Shown: positions 51,257 to 63,998 of the stretch, piece after piece
Position numbering within the stretch: the stretch's first letter is position 1
How the letters are laid out: the number at the start of each line of letters is the position of its first letter
Source of the DNA: Pseudomonas orientalis
GTDB lineage: Bacteria; Pseudomonadota; Gammaproteobacteria; Pseudomonadales; Pseudomonadaceae
DNA length: 64,000 bases
Direction of reading: 5' to 3'
Assembly: GCF_002934065.1 (NCBI RefSeq)
Contig: NZ_CP018049.1
Location: 1,114,501 to 1,178,500 of the forward strand
Made by a program: the position numbers and the translations under genes
Notes under the pieces: model-generated
What the model was told of the DNA's origin: nothing
The model's database searches: none
Seen by the model: the letters and a program-made list of their open reading frames with translations, nothing else

Positions 51257-54103
51257 TTACAGGCTGGAAATCCGCGCATGCTGCTCCGCCAACTTGCCCA
51301 AGGCCTGTTCAGCCTCGGCCAACTTGGCGCGTTCTTTCTCGATCACTTCCGCCGGCGCCTTGTCGACGAACGCCGCGTTGGACAGCTTGCCGCCCACGCG
51401 CTGCACTTCGCCTTGCAGACGCGCAATTTCCTTGTCGAGACGGGCCAGTTCCGCGCCTTTATCGATCAGGCCGGCCATCGGCACCAGCACTTCCATATCG
51501 CCGACCAGCGCAGTGGCGGACAGCGGTGCTTCGGCGCCATCGGCCAATACGGTGATGGACTCCAGCTTGGCCAGCTTCTTGAGCAGCGCATCGTTTTCGC
51601 TGAGGCGACGCTGGTCTTCGGCACTGGCGTTCTTGACGAACACCGCCAGCGGCTTGCCCGGACCGATGTTCATCTCGGCGCGGATGTTGCGCGTGCCGAG
51701 CATCAGGGTCTTGAGCCATTCGATATCGCTTTCGGCGGCCTCATCGATACGGGCTTCATTGGCCACCGGCCAAGGCTGCAGCATGATGGTCTTGCCTTCG
51801 ATACCGGCCAGCGGCGCCAGGCGCTGCCAGATTTCTTCGGTGATGAACGGCATGAACGGATGCGCAAGGCGCAATGCCACTTCCAGCACGCGCACCAGGG
51901 TGCGACGGGTGCCGCGCTGGCGTTCGACGGGCGCGTTTTCGTCCCACAGCACCGGCTTGGACAGTTCCAGGTACCAGTCGCAATACTGGTTCCAGATGAA
52001 CTCGTACAAGGCCTGGGCGGCCAGGTCGAAACGGAACTGGTCGAGCTGGCGGGTCACTTCGGCTTCGGTGCGCTGCAGCTGCGAAATGATCCAGCGGTCG
52101 GCCAGGCTCAGTTCGAAGGCTTCGCCGTTCTGGCCGCAGTCTTCGCCTTTATCCAGCACGTAGCGTGCGGCGTTCCAGATCTTGTTGCAGAAGTTGCGAT
52201 AGCCTTCGACGCGGCCCATGTCGAACTTGATGTCGCGACCGGTGGAGGCCAGCGAGCAGAAAGTGAAGCGCAGGGCGTCGGTGCCGTAGCTGGCGATGCC
52301 GTCGGCGAATTCGTCGCGGGTCTGCTTTTCGATCTTTTTCGCCAGTTTCGGCTGCATCAGGCCCGAGGTGCGTTTCTGCACCAGGGTTTCCAGGTCGATG
52401 CCGTCGATGATGTCCAGCGGGTCCAGGACGTTGCCCTTGGACTTGGACATTTTCTGGCCCTGGCCATCGCGAACCAGGCCGTGCACGTACACGGTCTTGA
52501 ACGGTACCTGCGGGGTGCCGTCTTCGTTCTTCACCAAATGCATGGTGAGCATGATCATCCGGGCAACCCAGAAGAAAATGATGTCGAAGCCGGTGACCAG
52601 CACGTCGGTGGAGTGGAATTTCTTCAGGAACTCGGTCTGCTGCGGCCAGCCCAACGTCGAGAAGGTCCACAGGCCCGAACTGAACCAGGTGTCCAGTACG
52701 TCGTTGTCCTGTTGCAGGGCGATGTCGGCACCGAGGTTGTGCTTGGCGCGCACTTCGGCTTCGTCGCGGCCTACATACACCTTGCCCGATTCGTCGTACC
52801 AGGCCGGAATACGGTGGCCCCACCACAGCTGACGGCTGATGCACCAGTCCTGGATGTCGCGCATCCACGAGAAGTACATGTTTTCGTACTGTTTCGGCAC
52901 GAACTGGATGCGGCCGTCTTCCACGGCGGCAATGGCAGGCTCGGCCAGCGGCTTGGTGGACACGTACCACTGGTCGGTCAGCCACGGCTCGATCACGGTG
53001 CCGGAGCGGTCGCCCTTCGGTACTTTCAGGCCGTGGTCATCAACGCTCACCAGCAAACCGGCAGCGTCGAAGGCGGCAACGATCTGCTTGCGCGCTTCGA
53101 AGCGGTCCAGGCCGGCATATTCGGCCGGGACCTTGCCGTCGACGCTGTCGTTCAGCGTGCCGTCCAGGTTGAACACCTGGCAGGCCGGCAATACGGCGGC
53201 ATTCTTGTCGAAGATGTTCAGCAGCGGCAGGTTGTGGCGCTTGCCGACTTCGTAGTCGTTGAAATCGTGGGCCGGGGTGATTTTCACGCAGCCGGTGCCG
53301 AATTCAGGGTCGCAGTAGTCGTCGGCGATAATCGGGATGCGACGGCCGACCAATGGCAGCTCGACGAACTTGCCGATCAGTGCCTGATAGCGCTCGTCAT
53401 TCGGGTTAACCGCGACGGCGGCGTCACCCAGCATGGTTTCCGGACGGGTGGTGGCGACGATCAGGTAGTCGTTGCCCTCAGCAGTCCTGGCACCATCGGC
53501 CAGCGGGTACTTGAGGTTCCACAGGAAGCCTTTCTCGTCGTGGTTTTCCACCTCGAGGTCGGAGATCGCCGTGTGCAGCTTGGTGTCCCAGTTGACCAGG
53601 CGCTTGCCGCGGTAGATCAGGCCGTCTTCATGCAGGCGCACAAAGGCTTCCTTCACGGCTTCCGACAGCCCGTCGTCCATGGTGAAGCGCTCGCGGCTCC
53701 AGTCCACGGACGAACCCAGGCGACGGATCTGGCGGCTGATATTGCCGCCGGACTGGTCTTTCCATTCCCAGATTTTTTCCAGGAATTTCTCGCGGCCCAG
53801 GTCATGACGGCTCTGGCCGGTGGCTTCCAGTTGGCGCTCCACCAGCATCTGAGTGGCGATGCCGGCGTGGTCGGTACCCGGTTGCCAGAGGGTGTTGCGA
53901 CCCTGCATACGGCGGAAACGGATCAATGCATCCATGATCGCATTGTTGAAGCCATGGCCCATGTGCAGGCTGCCAGTGACGTTCGGTGGCGGGATCATGA
54001 TGGTGTACGAGTCGCCCGCACCTTGTGGGGCGAAATAGTTCTCGGACTCCCAGGTGTTGTACCAGGAAGTTTCGATGGCGTGGGGCTGGTAGGTCTTATC
54101 CAT
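51257..54103 (-). CDS. valS: Valyl-tRNA synthetase
   Basis: A 948-residue class I synthetase that charges tRNA-Val. HIGH-type motif [13 protein letters not shown] (about residue 40), the editing domain in the middle, KMSKSKGNV (about residue 550), an anticodon-binding domain ([14 protein letters not shown]), and the C-terminal coiled coil ([50 protein letters not shown]). The start MDKTYQPH at 54103 matches the family N-terminus; the upstream ATG at 54127 was rejected. A long antisense frame on the plus strand is a shadow. Confidence 0.98.
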   Translation of the reverse strand: MDKTYQPHAIETSWYNTWESENYFAPQGAGDSYTIMIPPPNVTGSLHMGHGFNNAIMDALIRFRRMQGRNTLWQPGTDHAGIATQMLVERQLEATGQSRHDLGREKFLEKIWEWKDQSGGNISRQIRRLGSSVDWSRERFTMDDGLSEAVKEAFVRLHEDGLIYRGKRLVNWDTKLHTAISDLEVENHDEKGFLWNLKYPLADGARTAEGNDYLIVATTRPETMLGDAAVAVNPNDERYQALIGKFVELPLVGRRIPIIADDYCDPEFGTGCVKITPAHDFNDYEVGKRHNLPLLNIFDKNAAVLPACQVFNLDGTLNDSVDGKVPAEYAGLDRFEARKQIVAAFDAAGLLVSVDDHGLKVPKGDRSGTVIEPWLTDQWYVSTKPLAEPAIAAVEDGRIQFVPKQYENMYFSWMRDIQDWCISRQLWWGHRIPAWYDESGKVYVGRDEAEVRAKHNLGADIALQQDNDVLDTWFSSGLWTFSTLGWPQQTEFLKKFHSTDVLVTGFDIIFFWVARMIMLTMHLVKNEDGTPQVPFKTVYVHGLVRDGQGQKMSKSKGNVLDPLDIIDGIDLETLVQKRTSGLMQPKLAKKIEKQTRDEFADGIASYGTDALRFTFCSLASTGRDIKFDMGRVEGYRNFCNKIWNAARYVLDKGEDCGQNGEAFELSLADRWIISQLQRTEAEVTRQLDQFRFDLAAQALYEFIWNQYCDWYLELSKPVLWDENAPVERQRGTRRTLVRVLEVALRLAHPFMPFITEEIWQRLAPLAGIEGKTIMLQPWPVANEARIDEAAESDIEWLKTLMLGTRNIRAEMNIGPGKPLAVFVKNASAEDQRRLSENDALLKKLAKLESITVLADGAEAPLSATALVGDMEVLVPMAGLIDKGAELARLDKEIARLQGEVQRVGGKLSNAAFVDKAPAEVIEKERAKLAEAEQALGKLAEQHARISSL

Positions 54104-54206
54104 GCGCGGCGGGACCCTAGTTGGCATTTATTCAGGAAAGCCGGCAAGTATAACGGGGGATAGAGCGCAGGGCGAGGCGAAGACAGGGCTTAAGGTGTAT
54201 GCAACC

Positions 54207-54298
54207 AAATGTGGGAGGGGGCTTGCCCCCGATGGCGGTCTGTCAGCTTCAAATAGACTGCTGACTCACCGCTATCGGGGGCAAGCCCCCTCCCACAG
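54207..54298. repeat. REP inverted pair, type A
   Basis: Facing arms between the valS start and the end of the DUF gene at 54315, both on the minus strand. The pair may end the holC transcript before valS. Confidence 0.9.
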
Positions 54299-54314
54299 GG
54301 GATCTCTGTGTGGC

Positions 54315-54689
54315 TTAAGACTGGTACTGGCTCAGCAGCCGCTCCATCCGCGCATCCATTCGCCGTTTGATCTCGGCTTCAATATGCGGCGAAAAATCAT
54401 CGATCACATCCTGCATGATCAATTGCGCGGCAGCGCGCAGTTCGTTGTCCAGATGCAGCAGCAGGGCGTCAGGGGCCTTTTCGGCAGCGGGGGCGGGTTC
54501 TGCAATGGCTGGCTGCGGCGCAGCAGACTTGTTGCCGACCATGTCGAACAACAGCGGAATCTGTATCTCGCCATCGGCCGTTTCGGTCAACAGCGGCGGT
54601 TGCAAGCCATCATCACCCAGCAGCTGGCGGATCGACTCGAGGTCGTCCAGCAGGTGGTCGTCTTTTTTCAGCGGATTGGGCGTGTCCAT
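54315..54689 (-). CDS. Conserved protein downstream of holC
   Basis: A 124-residue acidic protein (MDTPNPLKKDDHLLDDLESIRQLLGDDGLQPPLLTETADGEIQIPLLFDMV) with an alanine/proline linker and a helical C-terminus (ELRAAAQLIMQDVIDDFSPHIEAEIKRRMDARMERLL). Homologues seem to accompany holC in Pseudomonas. The function is unknown. Start ATG 54689 or 54692, both just after the holC stop; the longer frame to 54830 overlaps holC and was rejected. Confidence 0.75.
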   Translation of the reverse strand: MDTPNPLKKDDHLLDDLESIRQLLGDDGLQPPLLTETADGEIQIPLLFDMVGNKSAAPQPAIAEPAPAAEKAPDALLLHLDNELRAAAQLIMQDVIDDFSPHIEAEIKRRMDARMERLLSQYQS

Positions 54690-54696
54690 CATGTGC

Positions 54697-55125
54697 TCAA
54701 AGTCGTTGTAGCCGGTGGTCCTGCAGAGGATAGCCCTGTTCGCGGTAGAAACGGAAACTCTCCCGCGCGGCCTGACGAATAGCCGGGTCTTCCACCACCA
54801 CTTCCGCCACACGGGCGAAAGCCTTGGCAAAGGCCGGTACCTTCAGGTCAAGGTTGACCAGCAGGTCATGGTGGTCGCCGCAACTGTCACCCAGGCCCAG
54901 CACTACCACGCCGTCGGGTTCCGATTCGGCGGGGCCGTGAGGTACGAAGCTTTCGCCTTTGAAGCGCCACAGGCGGCCATCGAGGTCCTCGCGTTGGGCG
55001 GCATCGCTGCAATGCAGGTAAATGCGATGGCCCATGCGCCAGGCCTTTTCGGTGAGCTTGCAGGCAAAGTCCAGGCGCGCGGATGGGTCGGCGCTGGGCA
55101 ATATATAGAAGTCGACTTGGGTCAT
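54697..55125 (-). CDS. holC: DNA polymerase III chi subunit
   Basis: A 142-residue protein of the HolC family (MTQVDFYILPSADPSARLDFACKLTEKAWRMGHRIYLHCSDAAQREDLDGRLWRFKGESFVPHG). Chi links the clamp loader to single-strand binding protein. The order pepA-holC-DUF-valS on one strand is the usual Pseudomonas arrangement, here with REP pairs between units. Confidence 0.95.
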   Translation of the reverse strand: MTQVDFYILPSADPSARLDFACKLTEKAWRMGHRIYLHCSDAAQREDLDGRLWRFKGESFVPHGPAESEPDGVVVLGLGDSCGDHHDLLVNLDLKVPAFAKAFARVAEVVVEDPAIRQAARESFRFYREQGYPLQDHRLQRL

Positions 55126-55169
55126 TGCGGTTCCTGAGACCGGGACGGCGCGATGACCGTCTCGGAATT

Positions 55170-55269
55170 TGTAGGAGCGAGCTTGCTCGCGAAAAGCGCA
55201 AGGTCGCCGCGATCAACCTGGTTTCCCGAGTCATCGTGAACGACCATCGCGAGCAAGCTTGCTCCTACA
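55170..55269. repeat. REP inverted pair, type B
   Basis: Facing GTAGGAGCGAGCTTGCTCGC arms between pepA and holC. The right arm has diverged by one base (GAGCAAGCTTGCTC) and touches the pepA end. Confidence 0.88.
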
Positions 55270-55273
55270 GGGA

Positions 55274-57049
<1,776 letters not shown>

Positions 57050-58168
57050 TTGATCGTCTTCCGTTATCTATCCCGCGAAGTCCTGTTGACCCTGAGTGCC
57101 GTGAGTGCGGTGTTGCTGGTCATCATCATGAGTGGTCGTTTCGTCAAATTCCTTGCGCAGGCTGCCTCCGGCGCCCTGGATCCGGGCTCGCTGTTCCTGA
57201 TCATGGGCTTTCGCCTGCCGGGCTTTTTGCAACTGATCCTGCCGCTCGGCCTGTTCCTTGGCATTCTGCTGGCATATGGCCGGCTTTATCTCGAAAGCGA
57301 GATGACCGTGCTGTCCGCCACCGGTATGAGCCAGCAGCGTCTGCTGGCGATGACCATGGTGCCGGCCGCCGGCGTTGCCCTGGTAGTGGCCTGGTTGAGC
57401 CTGAGCCTCGCGCCTCAAGGGGCGATGCAGTTCCAGCTGCTGCTGAACAAGCAGGACGCGATGACCGAGTTCGACACCCTCGAACCCGGGCGTTTCCAGG
57501 CGCTCAACGACGGTACGCGGGTGACCTATACCGAAGAAATGACCGAAGACCGCTCCAACCTGAGCGGTGTGTTCATTTCCCAGAAAAACCTCGGCAAGGA
57601 CCAGAAAGACCGTGGCATCTCGATCCTGGTGGCCGACGGCGGCCGCCAGGAAGTGCGCCCCGACGGCAGCCGCTACCTGATCCTGGATAACGGCTATCGC
57701 TACGATGGCAGCCCGGGCCTGGCCGATTACCGCGTGATCAAATACGACACCTACGGCGTCATGCTGCCCAAACCCGATATCAGCGAAGAGGTCACCGACC
57801 GCGATGCGCTGCCCACCGCCTCGCTGTTCGGCAGCCAGGAACTGCGCTCCATCGCCGAGCTGCAATGGCGCCTGTCCCTGCCGCTGCTGGTGTTTATCGT
57901 GACCTTGATGGCGGTGCCGCTGTCGCGCGTCAACCCGCGCCAGGGCCGATTCCTCAAGCTGCTGCCGGCGATCCTGCTGTATATGGCTTACCTGACCATC
58001 CTGATTTCCGCCCGTGGCTCCCTGGAGAAGGGCAAGTTGCCGCCCGCCCTGGGCCTGTGGTGGGTGCACGGGATTTTCCTGGTGATTGGCCTGGGGCTGC
58101 TCTACTGGGAGCCTATCCGTTTGAAAATGAAGAGCCGTCGTGGCCTGAAGGAGTTGGCTCGTGGCTAA
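57050..58168 (+). CDS. lptF: LPS export permease LptF
   Basis: A 372-residue inner-membrane permease of the LptB2FG transporter that extracts lipopolysaccharide for transport to the outer membrane. Six membrane helices flank a periplasmic beta-jellyroll; LPLGLFLGILLAYGRLYLESEMTVLSATGMSQ holds the coupling region. Start: TTG at 57050 (MIVFRYLSREV), with GGAG 8 bp before it, matches P. aeruginosa LptF; a GTG at 57041 would add three residues. The stop overlaps lptG by 8 bp. Confidence 0.95.
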   Translation: MIVFRYLSREVLLTLSAVSAVLLVIIMSGRFVKFLAQAASGALDPGSLFLIMGFRLPGFLQLILPLGLFLGILLAYGRLYLESEMTVLSATGMSQQRLLAMTMVPAAGVALVVAWLSLSLAPQGAMQFQLLLNKQDAMTEFDTLEPGRFQALNDGTRVTYTEEMTEDRSNLSGVFISQKNLGKDQKDRGISILVADGGRQEVRPDGSRYLILDNGYRYDGSPGLADYRVIKYDTYGVMLPKPDISEEVTDRDALPTASLFGSQELRSIAELQWRLSLPLLVFIVTLMAVPLSRVNPRQGRFLKLLPAILLYMAYLTILISARGSLEKGKLPPALGLWWVHGIFLVIGLGLLYWEPIRLKMKSRRGLKELARG

Positions 58169-59240
58169 GCTCGATCGCTACATTGGTAGCAGCGTACTGA
58201 TCGCCATCCTGGCGGTATTGGGCATCATCCTGGGCCTGGCCTCGCTGTTTGCCTTCATTGATGAAGTGGGCAACGTCACCGATACCTATACCGTCACCGA
58301 CGTACTGAGCTTCGTGGCGCTGACCGCGCCGCGTCGTCTCTACGACATGATGCCGATGGCCGGCCTGATCGGCTGCCTGATCGGCCTGGGCACCCTGGCT
58401 AGCAACAGCGAATTGACCATCATGCGCGCGGCGGGCGTGTCCATCGGGCGTATCGTCTGGGCGGTCATGAAGCCGATGCTGCTGCTGATGGCGTGCAGCG
58501 TGCTGATCGGCGAATACGTCGCGCCACCGTCCGAAGCCACCGCCCAGGCCAATCGCGCCCTGGCCCAGGGTTCGGGCGATGCGCAGAGCTCCAAGCACGG
58601 CCTGTGGCACCGCCAGGGCGACCAGTTCATCCACATCAACGCTGTGCAGCCCGGCGGCTTGTTGATCGGGGTCACACGCTACACGTTTGACAAAGAGCGA
58701 CACATGCTCAGCTCCAGCTTCGCCAAGCGCGCGCAGTACGATGGCGCGCAATGGCAACTGACCGACGTCACCACCACGCTGTTCCACAACGTGGGCCAGG
58801 GGGTCAATGCCAGTACCGAAGTGGTCAATGCGCCTACCCAGGCCTGGGACATCGCGCTGAAGCCGGAGCTGCTCAACACGGTGATCATGGTCCCGGAAAC
58901 CCTGCCGATCTCGGGCCTCTGGAGCTATATCCACTACCTCAAGGACCAGGGCCTGAACAATGGCCGCTACTGGCTGGCGTTCTGGGTCAAGGTGTTGCAA
59001 CCGGTGGTCACCGCCGCGCTGGTATTGATGGCGATCTCCTTCATCTTCGGCCCGTTGCGTTCCGTGACCCTCGGCCAGCGGGTATTCACCGGGGTACTGG
59101 TGGGCTTTACCTTCCGTATCGCCCAGGATTTGCTGGGCCCGTCGAGCCTGGTATTCGGTTTCTCGCCGTTGTTCGCGGTGCTGGTACCGACGTTTATCTG
59201 CGCCGTGGCCGGGTTCTGGTTGTTGCGCCGAGCCGGCTGA
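58161..59240 (+). CDS. lptG: LPS export permease LptG
   Basis: A 359-residue partner of LptF (MAKLDRYIGSSVLIAILAVLGIILGLASLFAFIDEVGNV, RRLYDMMPMAGLIGCLIGLGTLASNSELTIMRAAGVS). GTG start with AAGGAG inside the lptF end; the 8-bp overlap ensures equal translation. Six helices and a periplasmic jellyroll as in LptF. Confidence 0.95.
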   Translation: MAKLDRYIGSSVLIAILAVLGIILGLASLFAFIDEVGNVTDTYTVTDVLSFVALTAPRRLYDMMPMAGLIGCLIGLGTLASNSELTIMRAAGVSIGRIVWAVMKPMLLLMACSVLIGEYVAPPSEATAQANRALAQGSGDAQSSKHGLWHRQGDQFIHINAVQPGGLLIGVTRYTFDKERHMLSSSFAKRAQYDGAQWQLTDVTTTLFHNVGQGVNASTEVVNAPTQAWDIALKPELLNTVIMVPETLPISGLWSYIHYLKDQGLNNGRYWLAFWVKVLQPVVTAALVLMAISFIFGPLRSVTLGQRVFTGVLVGFTFRIAQDLLGPSSLVFGFSPLFAVLVPTFICAVAGFWLLRRAG

Positions 59241-59266
59241 TTGCGCGCACACTAAATGCTCGCCCT

Positions 59267-59365
59267 GTAGGAGCGAGCTTGCTCGCGAAAATCTGCAAAG
59301 CGCCGCGTTCATCCAGGATGAGCGCATTATCGTTGGCGATCTTCGCGAGCAAGCTCGCTCCTACA
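59267..59365. repeat. REP inverted pair, type B
   Basis: Facing TGTAGGAGCGAGCTTGCTCG arms. The spacer is the reverse complement of the common type B spacer (ATCCAGGA...AACGAT), so this copy lies in the opposite orientation. Confidence 0.9.
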
Positions 59366-59372
59366 ACATCGG

Positions 59373-59396
59373 GCCCCGTGGAGACGGGGCTTTTTT
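59373..59396 (+). terminator. Rho-independent terminator after lptG
   Basis: GCCCCGT-GGAG-ACGGGGC is followed by TTTTTT, directly after the REP pair. It ends the lptFG transcript before lepA. Confidence 0.9.
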
Positions 59397-59496
59397 GTGT
59401 TCGTCAGCAAAGATGACGTCTGGCCCGAGCATCAGGTACAATTCCCGGCTATTTTTCAGCGGGCAATCTGCCTGCAGCCTTTTTGAGTGTTGATCC

Positions 59497-61296
59497 GTGA
59501 GTGATTTGAGTCATATCCGCAATTTCTCCATCATCGCCCACATTGACCATGGCAAGTCGACGCTGGCCGATCGATTCATCCAGATGTGCGGCGGCCTTGC
59601 CGAGCGTGAAATGGAAGCCCAGGTCCTGGACTCCATGGACCTCGAACGCGAGCGCGGGATCACCATCAAGGCCCACAGCGTTACCCTGTACTACACCGCC
59701 AAAGACGGTATCAAGTACCAGCTCAACTTCATTGACACCCCGGGCCACGTCGACTTCACCTATGAAGTCAGCCGTTCCCTGGCCGCCTGCGAAGGCGCGC
59801 TGCTGGTGGTGGACGCGGGGCAGGGCGTAGAAGCCCAGTCCGTGGCCAACTGCTACACCGCCATCGAGCAGGGCCTGGAAGTGATGCCGGTGCTGAACAA
59901 GATCGACCTGCCACAGGCCGATCCGGACCGCGTCAAGGAAGAAATCGAAAAAATCATCGGCATTGACGCCACCGACGCCGTCGAGTGCAGCGCCAAGACC
60001 GGCCTGGGCGTCGATGAAGTGCTCGAGCGCCTGGTCAAGACCATCCCCGCGCCGACCGGCAATTACGAAGATCCGCTGCAAGCGTTGATCATCGACTCCT
60101 GGTTCGACAACTACCTGGGCGTTGTCTCCCTGGTGCGCGTGCGCCATGGCCGCGTGAAGAAGGGCGACAAGATCCTGGTCAAGTCCACCGGCAAGATCCA
60201 CCTGGTGGACAGCGTCGGCGTGTTCAACCCCAAGCATACCGCCACCACTGATCTGAAAGCCGGCGAAGTAGGCTTCATCATCGCCGGTATCAAGGACATC
60301 CACGGTGCGCCGGTCGGTGACACCCTGACCCTGAGCTCCACGCCGGATGTCGACGTACTGCCAGGCTTCAAGCGCATTCAGCCGCAGGTCTATGCCGGCC
60401 TGTTCCCGGTCAGCTCCGACGACTTCGAAGACTTCCGCGAAGCCCTGCAAAAGCTGACCCTCAACGACTCGTCGTTGCAGTACACCCCGGAAAGCTCCGA
60501 CGCCCTGGGCTTCGGTTTCCGCTGCGGGTTCCTCGGCATGCTGCACATGGAGATCATCCAGGAGCGCCTGGAGCGCGAATACGACCTGGACCTGATCACC
60601 ACCGCGCCAACGGTTATTTTCGAGCTGGCGCTGAAAACCGGTGAAACGATTTACGTCGACAACCCCTCCAAGCTTCCAGACCTGTCTTCCATCGAAGACA
60701 TGCGTGAGCCGATCGTGCGCGCCAATATCCTGGTGCCGCAGGAGCATCTGGGCAACGTCATCACCCTGTGTATCGAAAAGCGTGGCGTGCAGCACGACAT
60801 GCTGTTCCTCGGTACCCAGGTGCAAGTGACCTACGATTTGCCGATGAACGAAGTGGTCCTGGACTTCTTCGACCGTCTCAAATCCACCAGTCGCGGCTAT
60901 GCTTCGCTGGACTACCATTTCGACCGTTACCAGTCGGCTAATCTGGTGAAGCTGGATGTATTGATCAACGGCGACAAGGTTGATGCCCTGGCACTGATCG
61001 TGCACAAGGACAATGCGCACTACAAAGGTCGCCAGTTGACCGAGAAGATGAAAGAACTGATTCCGCGTCAGATGTTCGACGTTGCGATCCAGGCCGCCAT
61101 TGGCGGGCAGATCATTGCGCGGACCTCCGTCAAGGCACTCAGAAAGAACGTACTGGCCAAATGCTACGGTGGCGACGTCAGCCGTAAGCGCAAGCTGCTT
61201 GAGAAGCAAAAGGCCGGTAAAAAACGCATGAAGCAAGTGGGCAATGTGGAAATTCCACAAGAAGCCTTCCTTGCGGTGCTCAGGTTGGATAGTTAG
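59497..61296 (+). CDS. lepA: Elongation factor 4 (LepA)
   Basis: A 599-residue translational GTPase. G1 [10 protein letters not shown]3 DTPGHVDF, G4 NKIDLP, then EF-G-like domains II, III and V and the LepA-specific C-terminus ([26 protein letters not shown]). It acts on ribosomes during initiation and elongation stress. GTG start. It precedes lepB by 5 bp in the conserved lepA-lepB-rnc-era order. Confidence 0.98.
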
Positions 61297-61301
61297 GTCC
61301 T

Positions 61302-62156
61302 ATGTCGCTAAATTTCCCGCTGTTGCTGGTCATCGCCGTTGCCGTCTGTGGTTTCCTGGCGTTGCTCGATCTGGTGTTCTTCGCCCCGCGTCGGCGGGCG
61401 GCTATCGCGTCCTATCAGGGCAGCGTCAGCCAGCCTGATGCCGTGGTGGTCGAGAAGCTGAACAAAGAGCCTTTGCTGGTTGAATACGGCAAATCGTTCT
61501 TCCCGGTATTGTTCATCGTGCTGGTGCTGCGTTCGTTCCTGGTGGAGCCGTTTCAGATCCCTTCGGGGTCGATGAAACCTACCCTGGACGTCGGCGACTT
61601 CATCCTGGTGAACAAGTTTTCCTACGGGATCCGCTTGCCGGTGATCGACAAGAAGGTGATTGAGGTCGGTGACCCGCAGCGCGGTGATGTGATGGTGTTC
61701 CGCTACCCGAGCGACCCGAACGTCAACTACATCAAGCGTGTGGTCGGCCTGCCGGGCGACGTGATCCGCTACACCAGCGACAAGCGCCTGTTCATCAACG
61801 GTGAGTCGGTGGCCGAAAAACTGTTGGGCGCCGAGCCGAACACGTTGGGCAGCGCCGAGCTGTACCAGGAAAAACTCGGTGCGGTAGAGCACCAGATCCG
61901 CAAGGAAATGAGCCGCTACCGCGCGATGCCCGATGGCCAGTGGAAAGTGCCTGCCGGGCACTACTTCATGATGGGCGACAACCGCGACAACTCCAACGAC
62001 AGCCGCTACTGGGACGACCCCAATATTCCCAAGGACCTGCTGGGCATGGTGCCCGACGAGAATATCGTCGGCAAAGCCTTCGCGGTTTGGATGAGTTGGC
62101 CGGAACCCAAGCTCAGCCACCTGCCGAACTTCTCGCGGGTGGGGCTGATCAGGTAA
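61302..62156 (+). CDS. lepB: Signal peptidase I
   Basis: A 284-residue inner-membrane serine protease that removes signal peptides from exported proteins. Two N-terminal helices precede the catalytic S90 (PSGSMKPTL) and K145 (NYIKRVVGLPGD), at the same numbers as in E. coli. The C-terminal box MMGDNRDNSNDSRYWG-like segment reads MMGDNRDNSNDSRYWDDP. Five bp after lepA. Confidence 0.98.
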   Translation: MSLNFPLLLVIAVAVCGFLALLDLVFFAPRRRAAIASYQGSVSQPDAVVVEKLNKEPLLVEYGKSFFPVLFIVLVLRSFLVEPFQIPSGSMKPTLDVGDFILVNKFSYGIRLPVIDKKVIEVGDPQRGDVMVFRYPSDPNVNYIKRVVGLPGDVIRYTSDKRLFINGESVAEKLLGAEPNTLGSAELYQEKLGAVEHQIRKEMSRYRAMPDGQWKVPAGHYFMMGDNRDNSNDSRYWDDPNIPKDLLGMVPDENIVGKAFAVWMSWPEPKLSHLPNFSRVGLIR

Positions 62157-62303
62157 TACAGGCGGCGCTGTGAACACAGCGCCGAATGCTTTTCTGGGGC
62201 TTGGACATTTTCCGACGCCCTGCGGCACCAGTCAGGATTTGAATTTGAACACTGCGTCAATCGTCGATGGCCGCCGGTGCCACCAACTAGATATGGATAA
62301 ACC
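62157..62303. other. lepB-rnc gap without the usual DUF4845 gene
   Basis: 147 bp with the hairpin GGCGCTGT-GAAC-ACAGCGCC (about 62164-62183) and no credible gene. In P. aeruginosa a small membrane protein gene (DUF4845, PA0769) lies between lepB and rnc. No remnant of it was recognised here. Confidence 0.5.
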
Positions 62304-62993
62304 GTGACCGTTTCTCTGAGTCGTCTCGAGCGCCAGCTCGGCTACACCTTCAAGGACCAGGAATTGATGGTCCTTGCCCTCACACACCGCAGCTTTGCAG
62401 GGCGCAATAACGAGCGCCTGGAATTCCTCGGTGACGCCATTCTCAATTTCGCCGCCGGTGAGGCGCTGTTCGAGCGTTTCCCTCAAGCGCGCGAAGGCCA
62501 GCTGTCGCGCCTGCGCGCACGCCTTGTGAAAGGCGAGACCCTGGCCGTGCTGGCTCGCGGTTTCGGCCTGGGCGAGTACCTGCGCCTCGGTTCCGGAGAG
62601 TTGAAAAGCGGCGGTTTCCGTCGCGAGTCGATCCTGGCTGATGCCCTGGAAGCCTTGATCGGTGCGATCTACCTCGATGCAGGGATGGAGACGGCCAAGG
62701 AGCGCGTGGTCGCCTGGCTGGCTTCGGAAATCGAAAGCCTGACGCTGGTCGACACCAACAAGGACCCCAAGACCCGCCTGCAGGAATACCTGCAGTCGCG
62801 CGGTTGCGAACTGCCACGCTACGAAGTGGTGGATATCCAGGGTGAGCCGCATTGCCGCGTGTTCTTCGTGGAATGTGAAATCACCTTACTGAACGAAAAA
62901 AGCCGAGGTCAGGGTGTGAGCCGTCGTATTGCCGAACAGGTAGCGGCCGCTGCAGCACTGATTGCCCTGGGCGTGGAGAATGGCCATGACTGA
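62304..62993 (+). CDS. rnc: Ribonuclease III
   Basis: A 229-residue double-strand-specific endoribonuclease. The catalytic domain carries the signature [13 protein letters not shown] and the second acidic cluster in [15 protein letters not shown]-terminal dsRNA-binding domain ([39 protein letters not shown], then [18 protein letters not shown]) follows. GTG start. It overlaps era by 8 bp. Confidence 0.98.
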   Translation: MTVSLSRLERQLGYTFKDQELMVLALTHRSFAGRNNERLEFLGDAILNFAAGEALFERFPQAREGQLSRLRARLVKGETLAVLARGFGLGEYLRLGSGELKSGGFRRESILADALEALIGAIYLDAGMETAKERVVAWLASEIESLTLVDTNKDPKTRLQEYLQSRGCELPRYEVVDIQGEPHCRVFFVECEITLLNEKSRGQGVSRRIAEQVAAAAALIALGVENGHD

Positions 62994-63888
62994 TTCAACC
63001 GCAACACGCTGTGGCTATGTTGCCATCGTCGGCCGCCCCAACGTGGGCAAGTCCACGCTGCTCAACCACATCCTCGGCCAGAAGCTCGCGATCACCTCGC
63101 GCAAGCCGCAGACCACCCGCCACAACATGCTGGGCATCAAGACCGAAGGCAACGTGCAAGCGGTCTACGTCGACACCCCCGGCATGCACAAGGGCGGTGA
63201 AAAGGCGCTTAACCGCTACATGAACAAGACCGCTTCGGCGGCGTTGAAAGACGTCGACGTGGTGATTTTCGTGGTCGACCGCACCAAGTGGACCGACGAA
63301 GACCAGATGGTTCTGGAGCGCGTGCAGTACGTCACCGGCCCGTTGATCGTCGCGCTGAACAAGACCGACCGTATCGAAGACAAAGCCGAACTGATGCCGC
63401 ACCTGACCTGGCTGCAGGAACAACTGCCGAATGCCCAGATCATGCCGATCTCGGCGCAGCACGGCCACAACCTCGAAGCCCTGGAGCGCGTGATTGCCGG
63501 CTACCTGCCGGAGAACGAGCACTTCTTCCCGGAAGACCAGATCACCGACCGCAGCAGCCGCTTCCTTGCTGCGGAACTGGTGCGCGAGAAAATCATGCGC
63601 CAGATGGGCGCCGAGCTGCCGTACCAGATCACCGTTGAAATCGAAGAGTTCAAGCAGCAGGGCAAAACCCTGCACATCCATGCGTTGATCCTCGTTGAGC
63701 GTGACGGCCAGAAAAAAATCATCATTGGCGACAAGGGCGAGCGCATCAAGCGCATCGGCACCGAGGCGCGCAAGGACATGGAATTGCTGTTCGATTCCAA
63801 GATCATGCTCAACCTGTGGGTGAAGGTTAAGGGTGGCTGGTCCGATGATGAGCGCGCGTTGCGCTCCCTGGGCTATGGCGACCTGTAA
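62986..63888 (+). CDS. era: GTPase Era
   Basis: A 300-residue GTPase for 30S ribosome maturation. G1 [10 protein letters not shown]3 DTPGMH, G4 NKTD, followed by the KH domain with [13 protein letters not shown] that binds the 3' end of 16S rRNA. The start [10 protein letters not shown] at 62986 matches the Pseudomonas family; an ATG two codons earlier is the alternative. Translationally coupled to rnc. Confidence 0.98.
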   Translation: MTDSTATRCGYVAIVGRPNVGKSTLLNHILGQKLAITSRKPQTTRHNMLGIKTEGNVQAVYVDTPGMHKGGEKALNRYMNKTASAALKDVDVVIFVVDRTKWTDEDQMVLERVQYVTGPLIVALNKTDRIEDKAELMPHLTWLQEQLPNAQIMPISAQHGHNLEALERVIAGYLPENEHFFPEDQITDRSSRFLAAELVREKIMRQMGAELPYQITVEIEEFKQQGKTLHIHALILVERDGQKKIIIGDKGERIKRIGTEARKDMELLFDSKIMLNLWVKVKGGWSDDERALRSLGYGDL

Positions 63889-63905
63889 GACACCGCAGGG
63901 TCAGA

Positions 63906-63998
63906 AAATGTGGGAGGGGGCTTGCCCCCGATAGCGGTGGATCAGTTAATGGATAAGTGACTGACACACTGCCATCGGGGCAAGCCCCCTCCCACATT
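63906..63998. repeat. REP inverted pair, type A
   Basis: Facing arms directly after era, reaching the window edge. The right arm has one G less in its run (CGGGGCAAGCCCCC). Confidence 0.88.

Noticed and set aside
51173..54163. 996-codon open frame on the plus strand
   Set aside because: It lies antisense to valS along its whole length and shows no recognisable domain; the minus-strand frame has all synthetase motifs. High GC content keeps the antisense frame open.
59449..61260. 603-codon open frame antisense to lepA
   Set aside because: Shadow of lepA; composition rich in Q, H and V without domains. The sense frame has all GTPase motifs.
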